NCBI GenBank assembly: GCA_964525045.1 | Contig: CAZGFD010000028.1 | Location: 1-49,845 of the forward strand | DNA from: G020348185 sp964525045 | GTDB taxonomy: Bacteria; Nitrospirota; Nitrospiria; Nitrospirales; UBA8639 | Length of the DNA stretch: 49,845 nt | Direction: 5' to 3' | Notes under the pieces: model-generated | The model's database searches: none | Told to the model about the DNA's origin: nothing | What the model saw: only the letters and a program-made list of their open reading frames with translations | In this document: positions 1 to 9,450 of the stretch, piece after piece | Layout of the letters: each line of letters starts with the position of its first letter | How positions within the stretch are numbered: the stretch's first letter is position 1 | Translations under genes and position numbers: made by a program

Positions 1-1
1 G

Positions 2-2237
2 TCCAGAACACTGGGTTGGAATACTATTCACATATGCCTCTTAAGATACAAGGGGTGGAGCGATTTCTTTGCCCTGGTGTATACGGCCAAGGTGGGGGAT
101 CAGGGACCTGACCCCCGTGGCTTAGGTACCTATGTGTTAGGCCAGCCGACAGACGGACCAGGCGCTCGAACACAGCGGTACAGCACTGACCCCGCCATTA
201 ATACCCATACTTATGAAAGTATCACCGGCATGGCAGTTCCCCACGGGGTCGGAGAGGTTTGGGCCCAGGCGCTGTGGGAAGTGTATTGGGTATTGGTCAA
301 TCAGTATGGCTTTGATCCCGACCTCTACAATCTCGTCGCCAGGGCGGGAAACCACCGAGCCCTGCTTTATGTCAATGAGGGACTGAAGAACACGGCTTGT
401 AGCCCTACCTTCACAGATGCCCGGGACGGCATCATCCAGGCGGCTATTGATAACTTTGGCGGGGAGGATGTGTGTTTATTGTGGGAAGCTTTCGCGGATT
501 TCGGGCTCGGCATCGACGCCGTCAGCGGAGGATCGAGCAGTAGGAATGCTACTAACGGTTTCACAGTGCCTATATCCTGCTCGCCTTTCCCTTTTCCTTC
601 GCCAGTGGCTGCCATTGACTGGAACGAAACCAGCACTGTTGCGTATGCGAGGCAGGATAGGAGCGGGTCGATCACAGTCGAACCTGGGGGGAAAACATTA
701 ATCTTGACGGGAAATCGGTGGCGGCGGACCATCAAGACGTTCACGATCACCCCCTCCACCATTCTGGAGTTTGAGTTCGACAGCGATTCTCAGGGCGAGA
801 TTCATGGGATCGGCTTTGATGAAGATGATTCTTCCAGAAACGCCAGCCGAGTCTTCCGCATTTATGGGACGGAGACCTGGAGCGATGGTATCAACTGGAC
901 TCCAGATTACACGGGCAGCGGGAGGTTCGAGGGATTTAGGATTCCAGTTGGGAAGTACTATACGGGATCGGGCTTTCGACTGGTGGTCGTGAACGATATG
1001 GATCGACGGGGGGCAACCAGCACGAGTCGATTCCGCAACGTCCGAATTTACGAAGGCTCATCTTCTCAAGTCACCGTACCGGGGGTAGTGGGACAATCCC
1101 AGGGTGCCGCGGAGGCGGCCATTGTAGCGGCAGGCTTGGAGGTGGGGTCGGTGACACTGCAGGCCAGTGGCAATGTGCCGGCAGGCAACGTCTTAAGTCA
1201 GAATCCCCCAGGGGGCACGCCGGTATNNNNNNNNNNNNNNNNNNNNNNNNNNNNNNNNNNNNNNNNNNNNNNNNNNNNNNNNNNNNNNNNNNNNNNNNNN
1301 NNNNNNNNNNNNNNNNNNNNNNNNNNCAAGCGGGACTGCGGTCGATCTGGTCGTATCGTCCGGGTCCTCCCAGGTCACCGTGCCGGGAGTAGTGGGACAA
1401 TCCCAGGGTGCCGCAGAGGCGGCTATTGTGGCGGCCGGCTTGGAAGTGGGGTCGGTGACCATGCAGGTCAGTGGCAATGTGCCGGCAGGCAACGTCCTAA
1501 GTCAGAATCCCCCAGGGGGCACGCCGGTATCAAGCGGGACTGCGGTCGATCTGGTCGTATCGTCCGGGTCCTCCCAGGTCACCGTACCGGGAGTAGTGGG
1601 ACAATCCCAGGGTGCCGCGGAAGCGGCTATTGTGGCGGCGGGCTTGGAGGTTGGGACGGTGACCATGCAGGTCAGTGGCAATGTGCCGGCAGGTAATGTG
1701 ATCAGTCAAAACCCTCAAGGGGGCACTCAGGCACCAGCAAACAGCAGGGTGAATCTGGTCGTCTCCTCAGGCCCGGTCCCATCGGGGGCCATTGACTGGA
1801 ACGCCACCCCCACTGTCGCGTATACGAGGCAGGATCGAAGTGGGTCGGTCGAAATCGAGGATGGAGGGAGAACGCTGCGCGTAATGGGTAACCGATGGCG
1901 TCGGACCAGTCAGACGTTCACGATTTCTCCCTCCACAATCCTGGAATTCGAGTTTCAGAGTGATTCCCAGGGAGAGATTCATGGGATTGGCTTCGATGAA
2001 GATGATCGTTACATCAACGCCCAACGGATTTTTCGCATATATGGGACGGAGAACTGGGCCAGAGACATCGACTGGTCTCAGGCTTACACAGGCAGTGGGA
2101 CGTTCGAGACCTTTAGGATTCCGGTTGGAGAATTTTATACAGGGTCGGGCTTCCGACTGGTGGTCGTGAACGATAAGGATCGACGTCCGGCGAACAACAC
2201 GAGCCGTTTCCGAAACGTCCGGATCTACGAAAAATGA
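2..2237 (+). CDS. M36 (fungalysin-type) metallopeptidase C-terminal part with PASTA repeats, 5' partial
   Basis: Secreted peptidase, cut by the left edge. The reading frame is open from base 2. The first ~170 codons match the C-terminal end of the M36 catalytic domain: GWSDFFALV, RTQRYSTDPAINTHTY, HGVGEVWAQALWEVYW, and DARDGIIQA are family blocks. The HExxH zinc site lies outside the window. After it come a ~145-residue beta-rich domain (bases 611-1057), PASTA units of 68 residues (from 1064 to about 1770), and a second copy of the beta-rich domain (1788-2234). The 100-N gap at 1227-1326 shifts the apparent frame: before it the frame is that of base 2, after it that of base 1380. The flanks fit a seamless join, so the frameshift is an assembly artefact. 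Oddity: the residue before GWSD reads K where the family usually has E. PASTA units suggest cell-wall or glycan contact; substrate unknown. Confidence 0.8.
1070..1781 (+). repeat. 204-bp tandem PASTA-coding repeat
   Basis: The coding units start at 1070, 1374 and 1578 (each GTCACCG), and the last two are 204 bp apart. The units are nearly identical at the DNA level. The first is interrupted by the N gap exactly at the point where the copy at 1530/1531 continues. Confidence 0.9.
1227..1326. other. 100-N scaffold gap inside the repeat
   Basis: Exactly 100 N, the conventional placeholder for a gap of unknown size. The left flank ends ...GCCGGTAT and the right flank begins CAAGCGGGACT, which are adjacent bases in the intact copy at 1521-1541. 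Confidence 0.98.
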
Positions 2238-2639
2238 CCGTTACCTAAAACCTGCTCAGGCAAAACGGACTATTAATTGTGATCCCAGAAGGATAGGGTC
2301 ATTGCTAGACCTTTCACTCTACTATTCCTTTCTCGCCTAGGATTAGAAACGGCGCGCTGCTTCCTCTCAACAAAGTGTTCTCCCCCTGGTTGACCGTATT
2401 TCGGAAAGGTCTCAATTATAAGAATAACCTTGTTGATTGCCATTCCTCGACAGTTCGCAAAACAGATTTTACAAAGCAACACAACCATTCCATAAATGGT
2501 GTTGCAAATATGGGTATTGGTAGGATTCAGACGGTAGAACGTTCTCAAATCCTTTGGTAAAAAGATAACCGCATTTGGTGTCATGATGAACCACAAACTT
2601 TTTATTAAATCTGAGAATGTTGCAGGGAGGGCATTAAAC
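2238..2639. other. intergenic, no gene seen
   Basis: About 400 bases without a convincing gene. The only structure noted is an inverted repeat, GCAACAC at 2476-2482 with GTGTTGC at 2499-2505; it has no T-run, so it is not an obvious terminator. Confidence 0.5.
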
Positions 2640-3452
2640 ATGAAAGTTGGTCGTACTGGTAAATTTTGCAAGGTGTTGGTTCCGGTGGTGGGACTTTCAC
2701 TTCTTTTCACGGTCTTGTTGGTCGGCGAACCGTTCGCGAATCCTCACACCACCATATTAAAGAAGAATAACCCGGTTAAATACGATTCCCGGGAAGAGCT
2801 GGAAGGCAGCGGAGGGGTCCTGAATCACATCCGCGTTCCCCATGGCTGTAATGGTAAACCGATCAAAGCCATGGGAGTTGTGTTCCCTAACGGTGTCAAC
2901 TCTGTTGCTCATAACCAGGCAGGAGTAGAGGTGGAATTGGCCGACTATATTGCAGGGCCCGTTATAACGGTCCAACCGGTTCAGGATCATGATATCTTTG
3001 ATAAGATTTCGGTTCAGAAAGGCGTGGTGAAAAACGTTGGGACTGGACCGGCCGATGGGAACCGAGCGATCCATTATGAAAGGGGGAAATTACAAACGGA
3101 GAATATTGGTATCATTCCATTTGATGCATCATTTGCAAATTTCCAAGAAAATTCATGCTTGGCATCCATGCAAGTGAATATCGCAATTGCCAATTATTGT
3201 ACCCGCTCCAGGGACGACGACGATCGAGCGGATATTTGGATTGGACACCTGACCCCGCTTTATGATGACCCCGCAGTCGTGGTCCAAAGCCCTCCGGGCT
3301 TTTGGCCGCAATTAACGGTTATCCGGGATCTCGAACATAATCCCATGCCGTCTAGTTGTTCGGATGAAGGGGACAAACTTGTGGTCTCCCCCAGTCCACA
3401 GGAAATTGACCAATACTTGCCTATCCGAGGGTTTTGGCCAAACAGTCGTTAA
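2640..3452 (+). CDS. secreted protein with a YcnI/DUF1775-like segment
   Basis: About 270 residues, exported. The ATG at 2640 is preferred over the upstream ATG at 2583 because AGGGAGG lies nine bases before it and the protein then begins with a normal signal peptide (basic MKVGRTGK, hydrophobic VVGLSLLFTVLLVG, cut near FAN). The segment HIRVPHGCNGK followed by PIKAMGVVFPNGV resembles the N-terminal part of YcnI-type (DUF1775) proteins, which bind copper at the mature N-terminus in the characterised members. The rest (DHDIFDKISVQKG, DDDDRADIW, then a Pro-rich end) is not familiar. It stands alone between the M36 gene and the transposase. The family call is tentative; secretion is well supported. 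Confidence 0.6.
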   Translation: MKVGRTGKFCKVLVPVVGLSLLFTVLLVGEPFANPHTTILKKNNPVKYDSREELEGSGGVLNHIRVPHGCNGKPIKAMGVVFPNGVNSVAHNQAGVEVELADYIAGPVITVQPVQDHDIFDKISVQKGVVKNVGTGPADGNRAIHYERGKLQTENIGIIPFDASFANFQENSCLASMQVNIAIANYCTRSRDDDDRADIWIGHLTPLYDDPAVVVQSPPGFWPQLTVIRDLEHNPMPSSCSDEGDKLVVSPSPQEIDQYLPIRGFWPNSR

Positions 3453-3612
3453 GATGGTATGTCCTAATGTTAGCAGGCAAGGAAAGAAACTTTTCCGCCG
3501 TTATTCCTTTTAAAAAGCCTGTGGGCATGAGCTCCGACCCCTAGCCCCTGTTAAAACCACCCCATTCATAGGATAGCGTCATTGTCGGGTGCCTCAAGAA
3601 ATGACAGTTCGG

Positions 3613-4548
3613 CTAACCTTTGCACAAATTCTTGGCCTTGACTTGCAGGCGATTGAGGGGTTGGGAGTTGAGTTCCTTTTGAATATGGGAAATCCGAGAT
3701 GGGGATACACCAAACCGTTTGGCGACCGAGGCTAAAGGTTCGTTCGCGATGCGCCGCAAGAGCCAGGCGGCAGTTTGATAGGCCTCCGAATGTGTGCGAG
3801 CCAGAAGTGTCTTCTGATTGAGACCATAGACGCTCGCCACCTGTTCCAGTACCTTTTTCCCGCTGGGACGGGTCGGCTGGGTTTGCGCAAAGGGAACATT
3901 GGTTAATCGCTGACCCTTCACCAATCTGGCCATCTGTGACAAAAACGCTTCGTCTCCCAAGAAAATTTGGCCACGTACCTGTTCCCAGGGAGAATCCAGG
4001 AAAATTCCCTCCCGAATAAATTGTTGGTAGGTGTGGAGAGCCACAACCTGCGTCCGATGAAAATGTCTCAACACCCCCGCCACATCCAGCCAGGATGGCG
4101 CTGTTACCTTTCCGGCGGTCGCGCGATAGCTACTCCAGGGCCAATCCTGTGGCTTGGTCACGCTTCGTGCCCTGACCGGATTTAGCACGATATATCGACA
4201 AAGTTCCAACAGGTAGTTGTTTTTGTCGACCAGGATGCTTTTAAACCGGCCTTGCAGGACATGTCCCACCCGTTTATGGCGTCGATTAAACCATTGCGTG
4301 TAGGTCCCATTCATGCGTCGCATTCCAGTGCTGAGTTGACCTTCAGGAGTTTCCAGCAAAAGATGGTAATGGTTGTTCATTAAACAATAGGCAAAACAAC
4401 GCCAGCGCTGTTGGTCGATTTCTTCGCCCAGCAATTGAAGAAATCGTTTCCGGTCAACCTCATCGCGATAAATGGGTTGCCGGGCATTCCCGCGAGCGGT
4501 CACATGATAAAGCGCGCCTTCGTATTCCAATCGCAACGGTCGAGCCAT
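3613..4548 (-). CDS. REP-associated tyrosine transposase (RAYT, Y1_Tnp family)
   Basis: About 311 residues. It starts MARPLRLEYEGALYHVTARG, the classic N-terminus of the family, so the ATG at 4548 is chosen rather than the one nine codons upstream. The HUH motif is NHYHLLLE (usual form of this family), preceded by FAYCLMN; the region VLNPVRARSV and WPWSSYRA is also typical. A C-terminal helix-turn-helix-like part (VAKRFGVSPSRISHIQKEL) follows, as in longer members. RAYTs are single-copy domesticated transposases that act on REP/REPIN palindromes rather than on their own ends. No terminal inverted repeats flank the gene, and a REPIN-like element is present at 29448-29575. A 40-bp tandem duplication lies just upstream. 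Confidence 0.9.
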   Translation of the reverse strand: MARPLRLEYEGALYHVTARGNARQPIYRDEVDRKRFLQLLGEEIDQQRWRCFAYCLMNNHYHLLLETPEGQLSTGMRRMNGTYTQWFNRRHKRVGHVLQGRFKSILVDKNNYLLELCRYIVLNPVRARSVTKPQDWPWSSYRATAGKVTAPSWLDVAGVLRHFHRTQVVALHTYQQFIREGIFLDSPWEQVRGQIFLGDEAFLSQMARLVKGQRLTNVPFAQTQPTRPSGKKVLEQVASVYGLNQKTLLARTHSEAYQTAAWLLRRIANEPLASVAKRFGVSPSRISHIQKELNSQPLNRLQVKAKNLCKG

Positions 4549-4566
4549 ACTGGTGGATCTTATCGC

Positions 4567-4646
4567 GAGATTCATATAAACTCAAGCAACGACCCCAATG
4601 TTACACGAGATTTATATAAATTCAAGCAACGACCCCAATGTTACAT
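4567..4646. repeat. 40-bp direct tandem repeat upstream of the RAYT gene
   Basis: Two head-to-tail copies, 4567-4606 and 4607-4646, differing at about three positions. The core is CAAGCAACGACCCCAATGTT. The pair covers the promoter and 5' untranslated region expected for the minus-strand transposase gene. Confidence 0.85.
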
Positions 4647-4797
4647 TTATCCGACCTGGGAAATATAATAGTGGGATTTTATGTGAGGGAAGAAATGGTG
4701 ACCTTACTCACCAAGTCGGGAATCCAGGGGTTGGGATGATGGCCCATAGGATGGTGGATGAGGCGTGAGAACACATTGGGCCCGAATTAACATTCTG

Positions 4798-7254
4798 TCA
4801 GGTCTGTAGGTGATGATCGGCATGTTTGAAGATGACGACGGCTCCGGTCAACTGCTTGTCATCCCAAATCGGTGTGGATGTGTATTCGACAGGGAAACTC
4901 CTACCATTCTTATGCCAAAACACTTCATTTCGAATGTGATGGACCTTCCCATCAACAAAGGCTGCATAAATGGGGCATTCTTCGCGAGGGTAGGTGGACC
5001 CATCCGGTTTCGTATGATGCAAAATGTCGTGTAGAGGTTTGCCGATCAGCTCCGCGGGTTTCCATCCAATCATTTTGGCAGCGGCGGGGTTTACAAAGGT
5101 TGTCCTCCCTTCGAGATCTAAACCATAAATTCCCTCTTTGGTAGAAGCGAGAATTTGTTCAGTTATTTGCACAACCTCCGCGTGCCCCTTGGCGGCCATC
5201 TGGGCCCCGATTGCGGTGGTTATGCGATCAGCGACCATACCCAGGCTTTTGAGAGTGAATTCAGTCAAAGGCTGCCTGGCAAATAATGCCATAACTCCTA
5301 AGATTTCGTCATTTCGTACTAAGGGATAGCCGGCGAATGCGATCAGCCCCTCTCGTTTGGCCCATTCCTGTTCCGGGACGCGCGGGTCTCCAATGACGGT
5401 ATTGGTTAGGATGGGACTCTTCCCCCTAGCGATTTGTCCGATCTTGAACTGACCGACGGGTATCCGACTATGGTCACCGTCCAGATGAGTATACATTCCG
5501 GCACTGGCCTGAAGGACTAGCACTTGCTCTTCCGCCTTGAGAATCCAGATGCGGGCAAAAGCGGCCCCCAAGTGGGAGACGAGCGCCTCGGTACATTCTT
5601 GGAGTATCATCCGCAGGTTTCGATTCTGATTTAGGGCTCCGGCCACCTCAGCGTCCAATGCCAACATGCGGTTTCTTTCCTCCAGATCCAGCTCAGCTTG
5701 TTTGCGTTCCGTAATATCTCGGACCACCAACAGCCGTCCTATGACCCTATCGTCACGAATCACACTCTTGACATTGGCTTCAACCCATCGCGAGGAATCA
5801 TTTTCTCGTGCAATTTCAAATTCAACCAAAGGTGGTACCTCCTCACCCTGGCGAACGAGTGACAGGCGCGAATTGGCCAAGGCGGCAGCATCGGGGGTCA
5901 AGAATTTCATGAATGACTGACCCACGATCTGGTCAAGGGAGCGGCCAAGGAAATTGCCCCATTGTTGATTGGCCCAAATGACCTTCCCCGTTAGATCTCC
6001 ATACACAACTGCATCGTTAATGTGGTCTATGGTGAGCTTTAAACGTTCCTCCTGTTCCCGCAGAGCCTCTTGGGTTCGGATGCGCTCAGTAATGTTCTCA
6101 ACAATGGCAATATGAAAACGGGGATCTGTCTCTTCTAGCCATAAGGGTACGCAGGTCAGATTGACCCAAATGATTTCTCTATCTTTCCGAAGGTACCGTT
6201 TTTCTATGTGAAAGGTATGAATTGTCCCATCCAAGAGTTGCTTCATATTGTCCAGATCTGCTTGAAGATCATCCGGATGGGTGATGTCCTGGAAGGTGCG
6301 GGCCAGCATTTCATCCTGTGAGTACCCGACAATTTCACAATATCGCTTATTGATGTTTTTGAATTGTCCGCTGAGGGAATCAATGATGGCAATACCTGTG
6401 GGGGCCTGATCGTAAATGGCTCGAAACCTCCGTTCTCCTTCCCGGACTGTTTCCTCGGTACGTTTTCGTTCGCTAATATCACGAATAATGCCACAATAAA
6501 AAATTTCCCCTGTAAACTCCGAGCGGGATAGGGACAATTCTATGGGAAATTCCTCCCCGTCGTTACGGAGGCCATGGAGCTCAATGGTTCGTCCGACGAC
6601 CCTCAGCTCTCCGGTGAGCTGGGCCCGTTCAATGCCTTGCTGATGGGCTTCTCGGTACCGTGAGGGCATAAGGAGGGTCAAAGGTTTGCCGACGATATCC
6701 TCCTGCGAATACCCAAACATCTTTTGAGCTGCGGAATTCCACGATAAAATATTCCCCTTCTTATCACTCATGATAATGGCATCCTCGGCAGCCTCTACGA
6801 TGGCCCTGAACCGGTCTTCACTGGCAACCAAACTGGGTGGCCATTTGTGGGCGAGTTCTCCCAGGAATTTGACCATTAACGCCCTTCGAAGGGTCGCTTT
6901 TAGCTCGTAAATCGTATACGGCTTGCTCAGAAAGTCAAAAGCTCCTCCCTTGAGGAACGCCATTTTCTCTTCCTGAGAAGGATGGGACGCCAGGATGACG
7001 ATAGGGAGTCCGGGGACGAAATGGATCATGGAATGGAATAAGGTCAATCCGTCTCGGTCGATGTGATCGATATTCAGCAATACGACTCCATAACCTTGGT
7101 TTTTGACCTTGGCAATAGCTTCATACCCCGACTCAGCCACGTCTATCACATATCCGTTTTCGCTGAAAAAATACGTGGTCGTTTTTATAAAGTCCGGATC
7201 GTTATCGACCAGCAGAATGGAATGAGGGGTCTCTTCTTTTGACGCAGGGCTCAT
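4798..7254 (-). CDS. receiver-like/PAS/GAF multidomain sensor protein without output domain
   Basis: 818 residues, cytoplasmic; no membrane segment seen. Order: receiver-like domain (~12-130), PAS (~145-265), PAS with PAC (~270-395), PAS (~405-525), GAF (~540-690), PAS (~695-815). Each PAS ends in the usual D-I-[ST]-E-R-K linker. The receiver has N61 (VVLLNID) where the phospho-acceptor Asp should be, although the N-terminal acid and the LSKP lysine remain, so normal phosphorylation is unlikely. The protein ends right after the last PAS: there is no HisKA, HATPase, GGDEF or EAL domain. It may work by binding a separate kinase; the receiver-kinase gene at 7779-8999 lies just upstream on the same strand. 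Domain calls are firm, role inferred. Confidence 0.8.
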   Translation of the reverse strand: MSPASKEETPHSILLVDNDPDFIKTTTYFFSENGYVIDVAESGYEAIAKVKNQGYGVVLLNIDHIDRDGLTLFHSMIHFVPGLPIVILASHPSQEEKMAFLKGGAFDFLSKPYTIYELKATLRRALMVKFLGELAHKWPPSLVASEDRFRAIVEAAEDAIIMSDKKGNILSWNSAAQKMFGYSQEDIVGKPLTLLMPSRYREAHQQGIERAQLTGELRVVGRTIELHGLRNDGEEFPIELSLSRSEFTGEIFYCGIIRDISERKRTEETVREGERRFRAIYDQAPTGIAIIDSLSGQFKNINKRYCEIVGYSQDEMLARTFQDITHPDDLQADLDNMKQLLDGTIHTFHIEKRYLRKDREIIWVNLTCVPLWLEETDPRFHIAIVENITERIRTQEALREQEERLKLTIDHINDAVVYGDLTGKVIWANQQWGNFLGRSLDQIVGQSFMKFLTPDAAALANSRLSLVRQGEEVPPLVEFEIARENDSSRWVEANVKSVIRDDRVIGRLLVVRDITERKQAELDLEERNRMLALDAEVAGALNQNRNLRMILQECTEALVSHLGAAFARIWILKAEEQVLVLQASAGMYTHLDGDHSRIPVGQFKIGQIARGKSPILTNTVIGDPRVPEQEWAKREGLIAFAGYPLVRNDEILGVMALFARQPLTEFTLKSLGMVADRITTAIGAQMAAKGHAEVVQITEQILASTKEGIYGLDLEGRTTFVNPAAAKMIGWKPAELIGKPLHDILHHTKPDGSTYPREECPIYAAFVDGKVHHIRNEVFWHKNGRSFPVEYTSTPIWDDKQLTGAVVIFKHADHHLQT

Positions 7255-7778
7255 TTTGACCTGGATTCCCTGATAAAATTGTTGAGTAACTTAAACGGGC
7301 CCGCTCTTCAATTGAAATAATCCATGCCTCAGCTTGCCGTCTCAGGTTTCAAGGATAAAAACTCTTTCCCCGGCTTCTTTTATGCTTGAATGAAGATTCT
7401 AACCGACCGGTAAAAACCCTCAAGCTTGAAATAAGTTTCATACGCCCGGATTCAAAAAACCTGGTCAAGAGAGATCTTTCATCCTCTTCCTGATTGGATT
7501 GCAAAGAGGATTCCAAGGGGGGGAAAACAGTATATGGGAAATCATATGATAAAACTAGTTGTTTCTAAAGATCTTTTAAGAATCCTTCTTAACCGGTCCA
7601 TCTTAGTGGCGATTTCATGGTGGGTTATTATTGTATACAAATGGATACTCCGTGTATCCGAATGGTTAAAAGAAGTGCTTATGTGATGGTCGGCATGAGG
7701 ATTTAAAATGGGGAAAGAGGACGTGGCCCATACGGGAGAATTGACGGAAGAGAATTCAATCTGGGAATGGGAAGGACT
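7255..7778. other. intergenic between two minus-strand signalling genes
   Basis: 524 bases with no gene supported. A small inverted repeat GGATAC/GTATCC lies at 7643-7659. The region should hold the promoter of the PAS protein gene, but no clear -35/-10 pair stands out. Confidence 0.45.
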
Positions 7779-8999
7779 TTATTCTGAAAATGTCTGGACC
7801 GGATGTTGTTCTGAGGCTTGGGGCCTGTGTACAGGAAGTCTTACAAAAAAAGTGGTTCCCGTGCCCTCGTGGCTTTCCACAGAAATGTGTCCGCTATGGG
7901 CATCGATCACTTCTTTGATGATCTTCATGCCCAGACCGGTACCGGAATGTTTGGTACTGAGCCTTTGAGAGGTGAATAGGTTTTGTACTACCTCAGGGGG
8001 CATACCTCGTCCCGTGTCGGTCACCGACAATATAAGGGTTTGTTCGTCACTGCCCAGGATACCTCGGACACTGATAGCTCCTCCGGCCGGTGTTGCCGAG
8101 AGGGCGTTGTTTACAAGGTTAAAGAAGGCATGAAAGAGCCGGCGCCCATCGGCTTCAATGTCCGGGAGATTGTCAAGCCCTTCCGTGCAGAGGGCAATTC
8201 CCTTCCCCTGTGCCTGAAAGCGAAGAGGTTCGAATACCTGTGTCACGACTCTCGAGATTTGGCAGGGGGTGAACTGAGGTTCGGTACTCAGTATTTTTAC
8301 ACAATCAGCTAGGTCTTTGACATGATCTCGAAGGCGTTTCCCGCTGGTATTCACCATCTCAACGATTTCCTGGCATCGTCCATGAATGGTCAGTGTCGAG
8401 GGCAAATTCAGTCGAGAGACATCCTGGAATAAGTCTTGGAGTTCGCTTTCAAGCAATTCTGTCCCTGTGTACACCGGCATGAGTAAATTCTTCATCTCAT
8501 GTGCGATATCACCCAGCATTCTGGCGACCTCAGCTAATTTGGATTCCTGGTTTAACCGTATCTCCAATTCTTGGTTCAATTCAGCCAAATGGGCGGCTTG
8601 GCTCTGGGTCATGTCATGGAGATCCTTGATCCGGAGAAGAGACCGGACTCTAGCCAATAGTTCTGCGTTATTGATGGGCTTAGACAAGAAGTCATCAGCC
8701 CCGGCCTCAATACCTCTGACTTTTTCTTGGTGAGGATTCAACGCGGTTACCAAAATGACCGGCAGCAAGGCCGTCTGCGGCTTATCGCGCAATTGGTGGC
8801 AGACGTCGAAACCATTCTGATCCGGCAGTCGAATATCCAGAAGCACTAAATCGGGAGTCTCAAGGTGGACGGCATCAAGGGCTTCCTTCGCACAACTCAC
8901 GGTGGTTGTCGTATACCCGTGGGCTTCCAAGATAGTCGATAGGGACAAGCGAATATCGAATTCATCGTCGACGATAAGGATTTTTGATGGGTCACGCAT
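7779..8999 (-). CDS. response regulator-histidine kinase fusion protein
   Basis: 406 residues, soluble. A receiver domain (1-125) with intact acidic pair D11/D12, acceptor D55 in LVLLDIRLPD and K107 in LSKP is followed by a coiled linker (130-155), a dimerisation helix with H167 in the H-box DIAHEMKN, and a HATPase domain (N-box HAFFNLVNNAL, G1 DTGRGMP, G2 GTGLGM). It has no sensory domain, so phosphorelay input presumably reaches it through the receiver or a partner. The start at 8999 is chosen because AGAGGAAG precedes it; the upstream start at 9023 is weaker. The PAS/GAF protein gene downstream could encode its sensory partner (inference from adjacency). Confidence 0.88.
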   Translation of the reverse strand: MRDPSKILIVDDEFDIRLSLSTILEAHGYTTTTVSCAKEALDAVHLETPDLVLLDIRLPDQNGFDVCHQLRDKPQTALLPVILVTALNPHQEKVRGIEAGADDFLSKPINNAELLARVRSLLRIKDLHDMTQSQAAHLAELNQELEIRLNQESKLAEVARMLGDIAHEMKNLLMPVYTGTELLESELQDLFQDVSRLNLPSTLTIHGRCQEIVEMVNTSGKRLRDHVKDLADCVKILSTEPQFTPCQISRVVTQVFEPLRFQAQGKGIALCTEGLDNLPDIEADGRRLFHAFFNLVNNALSATPAGGAISVRGILGSDEQTLILSVTDTGRGMPPEVVQNLFTSQRLSTKHSGTGLGMKIIKEVIDAHSGHISVESHEGTGTTFFVRLPVHRPQASEQHPVQTFSE

Positions 9000-9450
9000 T
9001 ATAACTTCCTCTTTGCAATCCACTTACGATCTCCTTCCAGGTGGCCATAAGATCCGTTGATCGGATCTTCGATGGACACCAACCCCTTTACCACAAGTAA
9101 GAGGTGTCTGATTCATCGGTCAGTACCCCTATCGCAGCATCGATTCCATTTCATGACACAATGAGGAGCAAAGAAAGTGCCAAGGTCTTCCCTTTTCTAG
9201 AAATTAGTGAAAAATGCTCTCTAAGAGGTTGTTTTTATTTGAGGTACACGGTGAAATTAATAGAAATCCACCCCATACGGTCATTGAAGAAGGCCTCTTG
9301 AAAAAGTATCCAGTCGGATACATCCTGTGCACGTTTGGATAATGAAGCGAGGAAAGGCGTGAAGGAATGACGTTCAAAGGATTGAGGTGGAATTCTTGAA
9401 TCCGGAAATCCCAGGGGAGATAGTCGACCCGCAGATCCCGAGGTGTCGAA
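9000..9450. other. intergenic, no gene seen
   Basis: About 450 bases upstream of the receiver-kinase gene and downstream of the permease gene. Only short unsupported reading frames. No clear terminator hairpin was found. Confidence 0.45.

Noticed and set aside
3613..4548. Insertion sequence of the IS200/IS605 type
   Set aside because: The protein is of the RAYT branch (about 311 residues, extra C-terminal helix-turn-helix) and has no flanking IS ends or TnpB.
7708..7968. Plus-strand open frame overlapping the receiver-kinase end
   Set aside because: It overlaps a well-supported gene in antisense and has no recognisable content.
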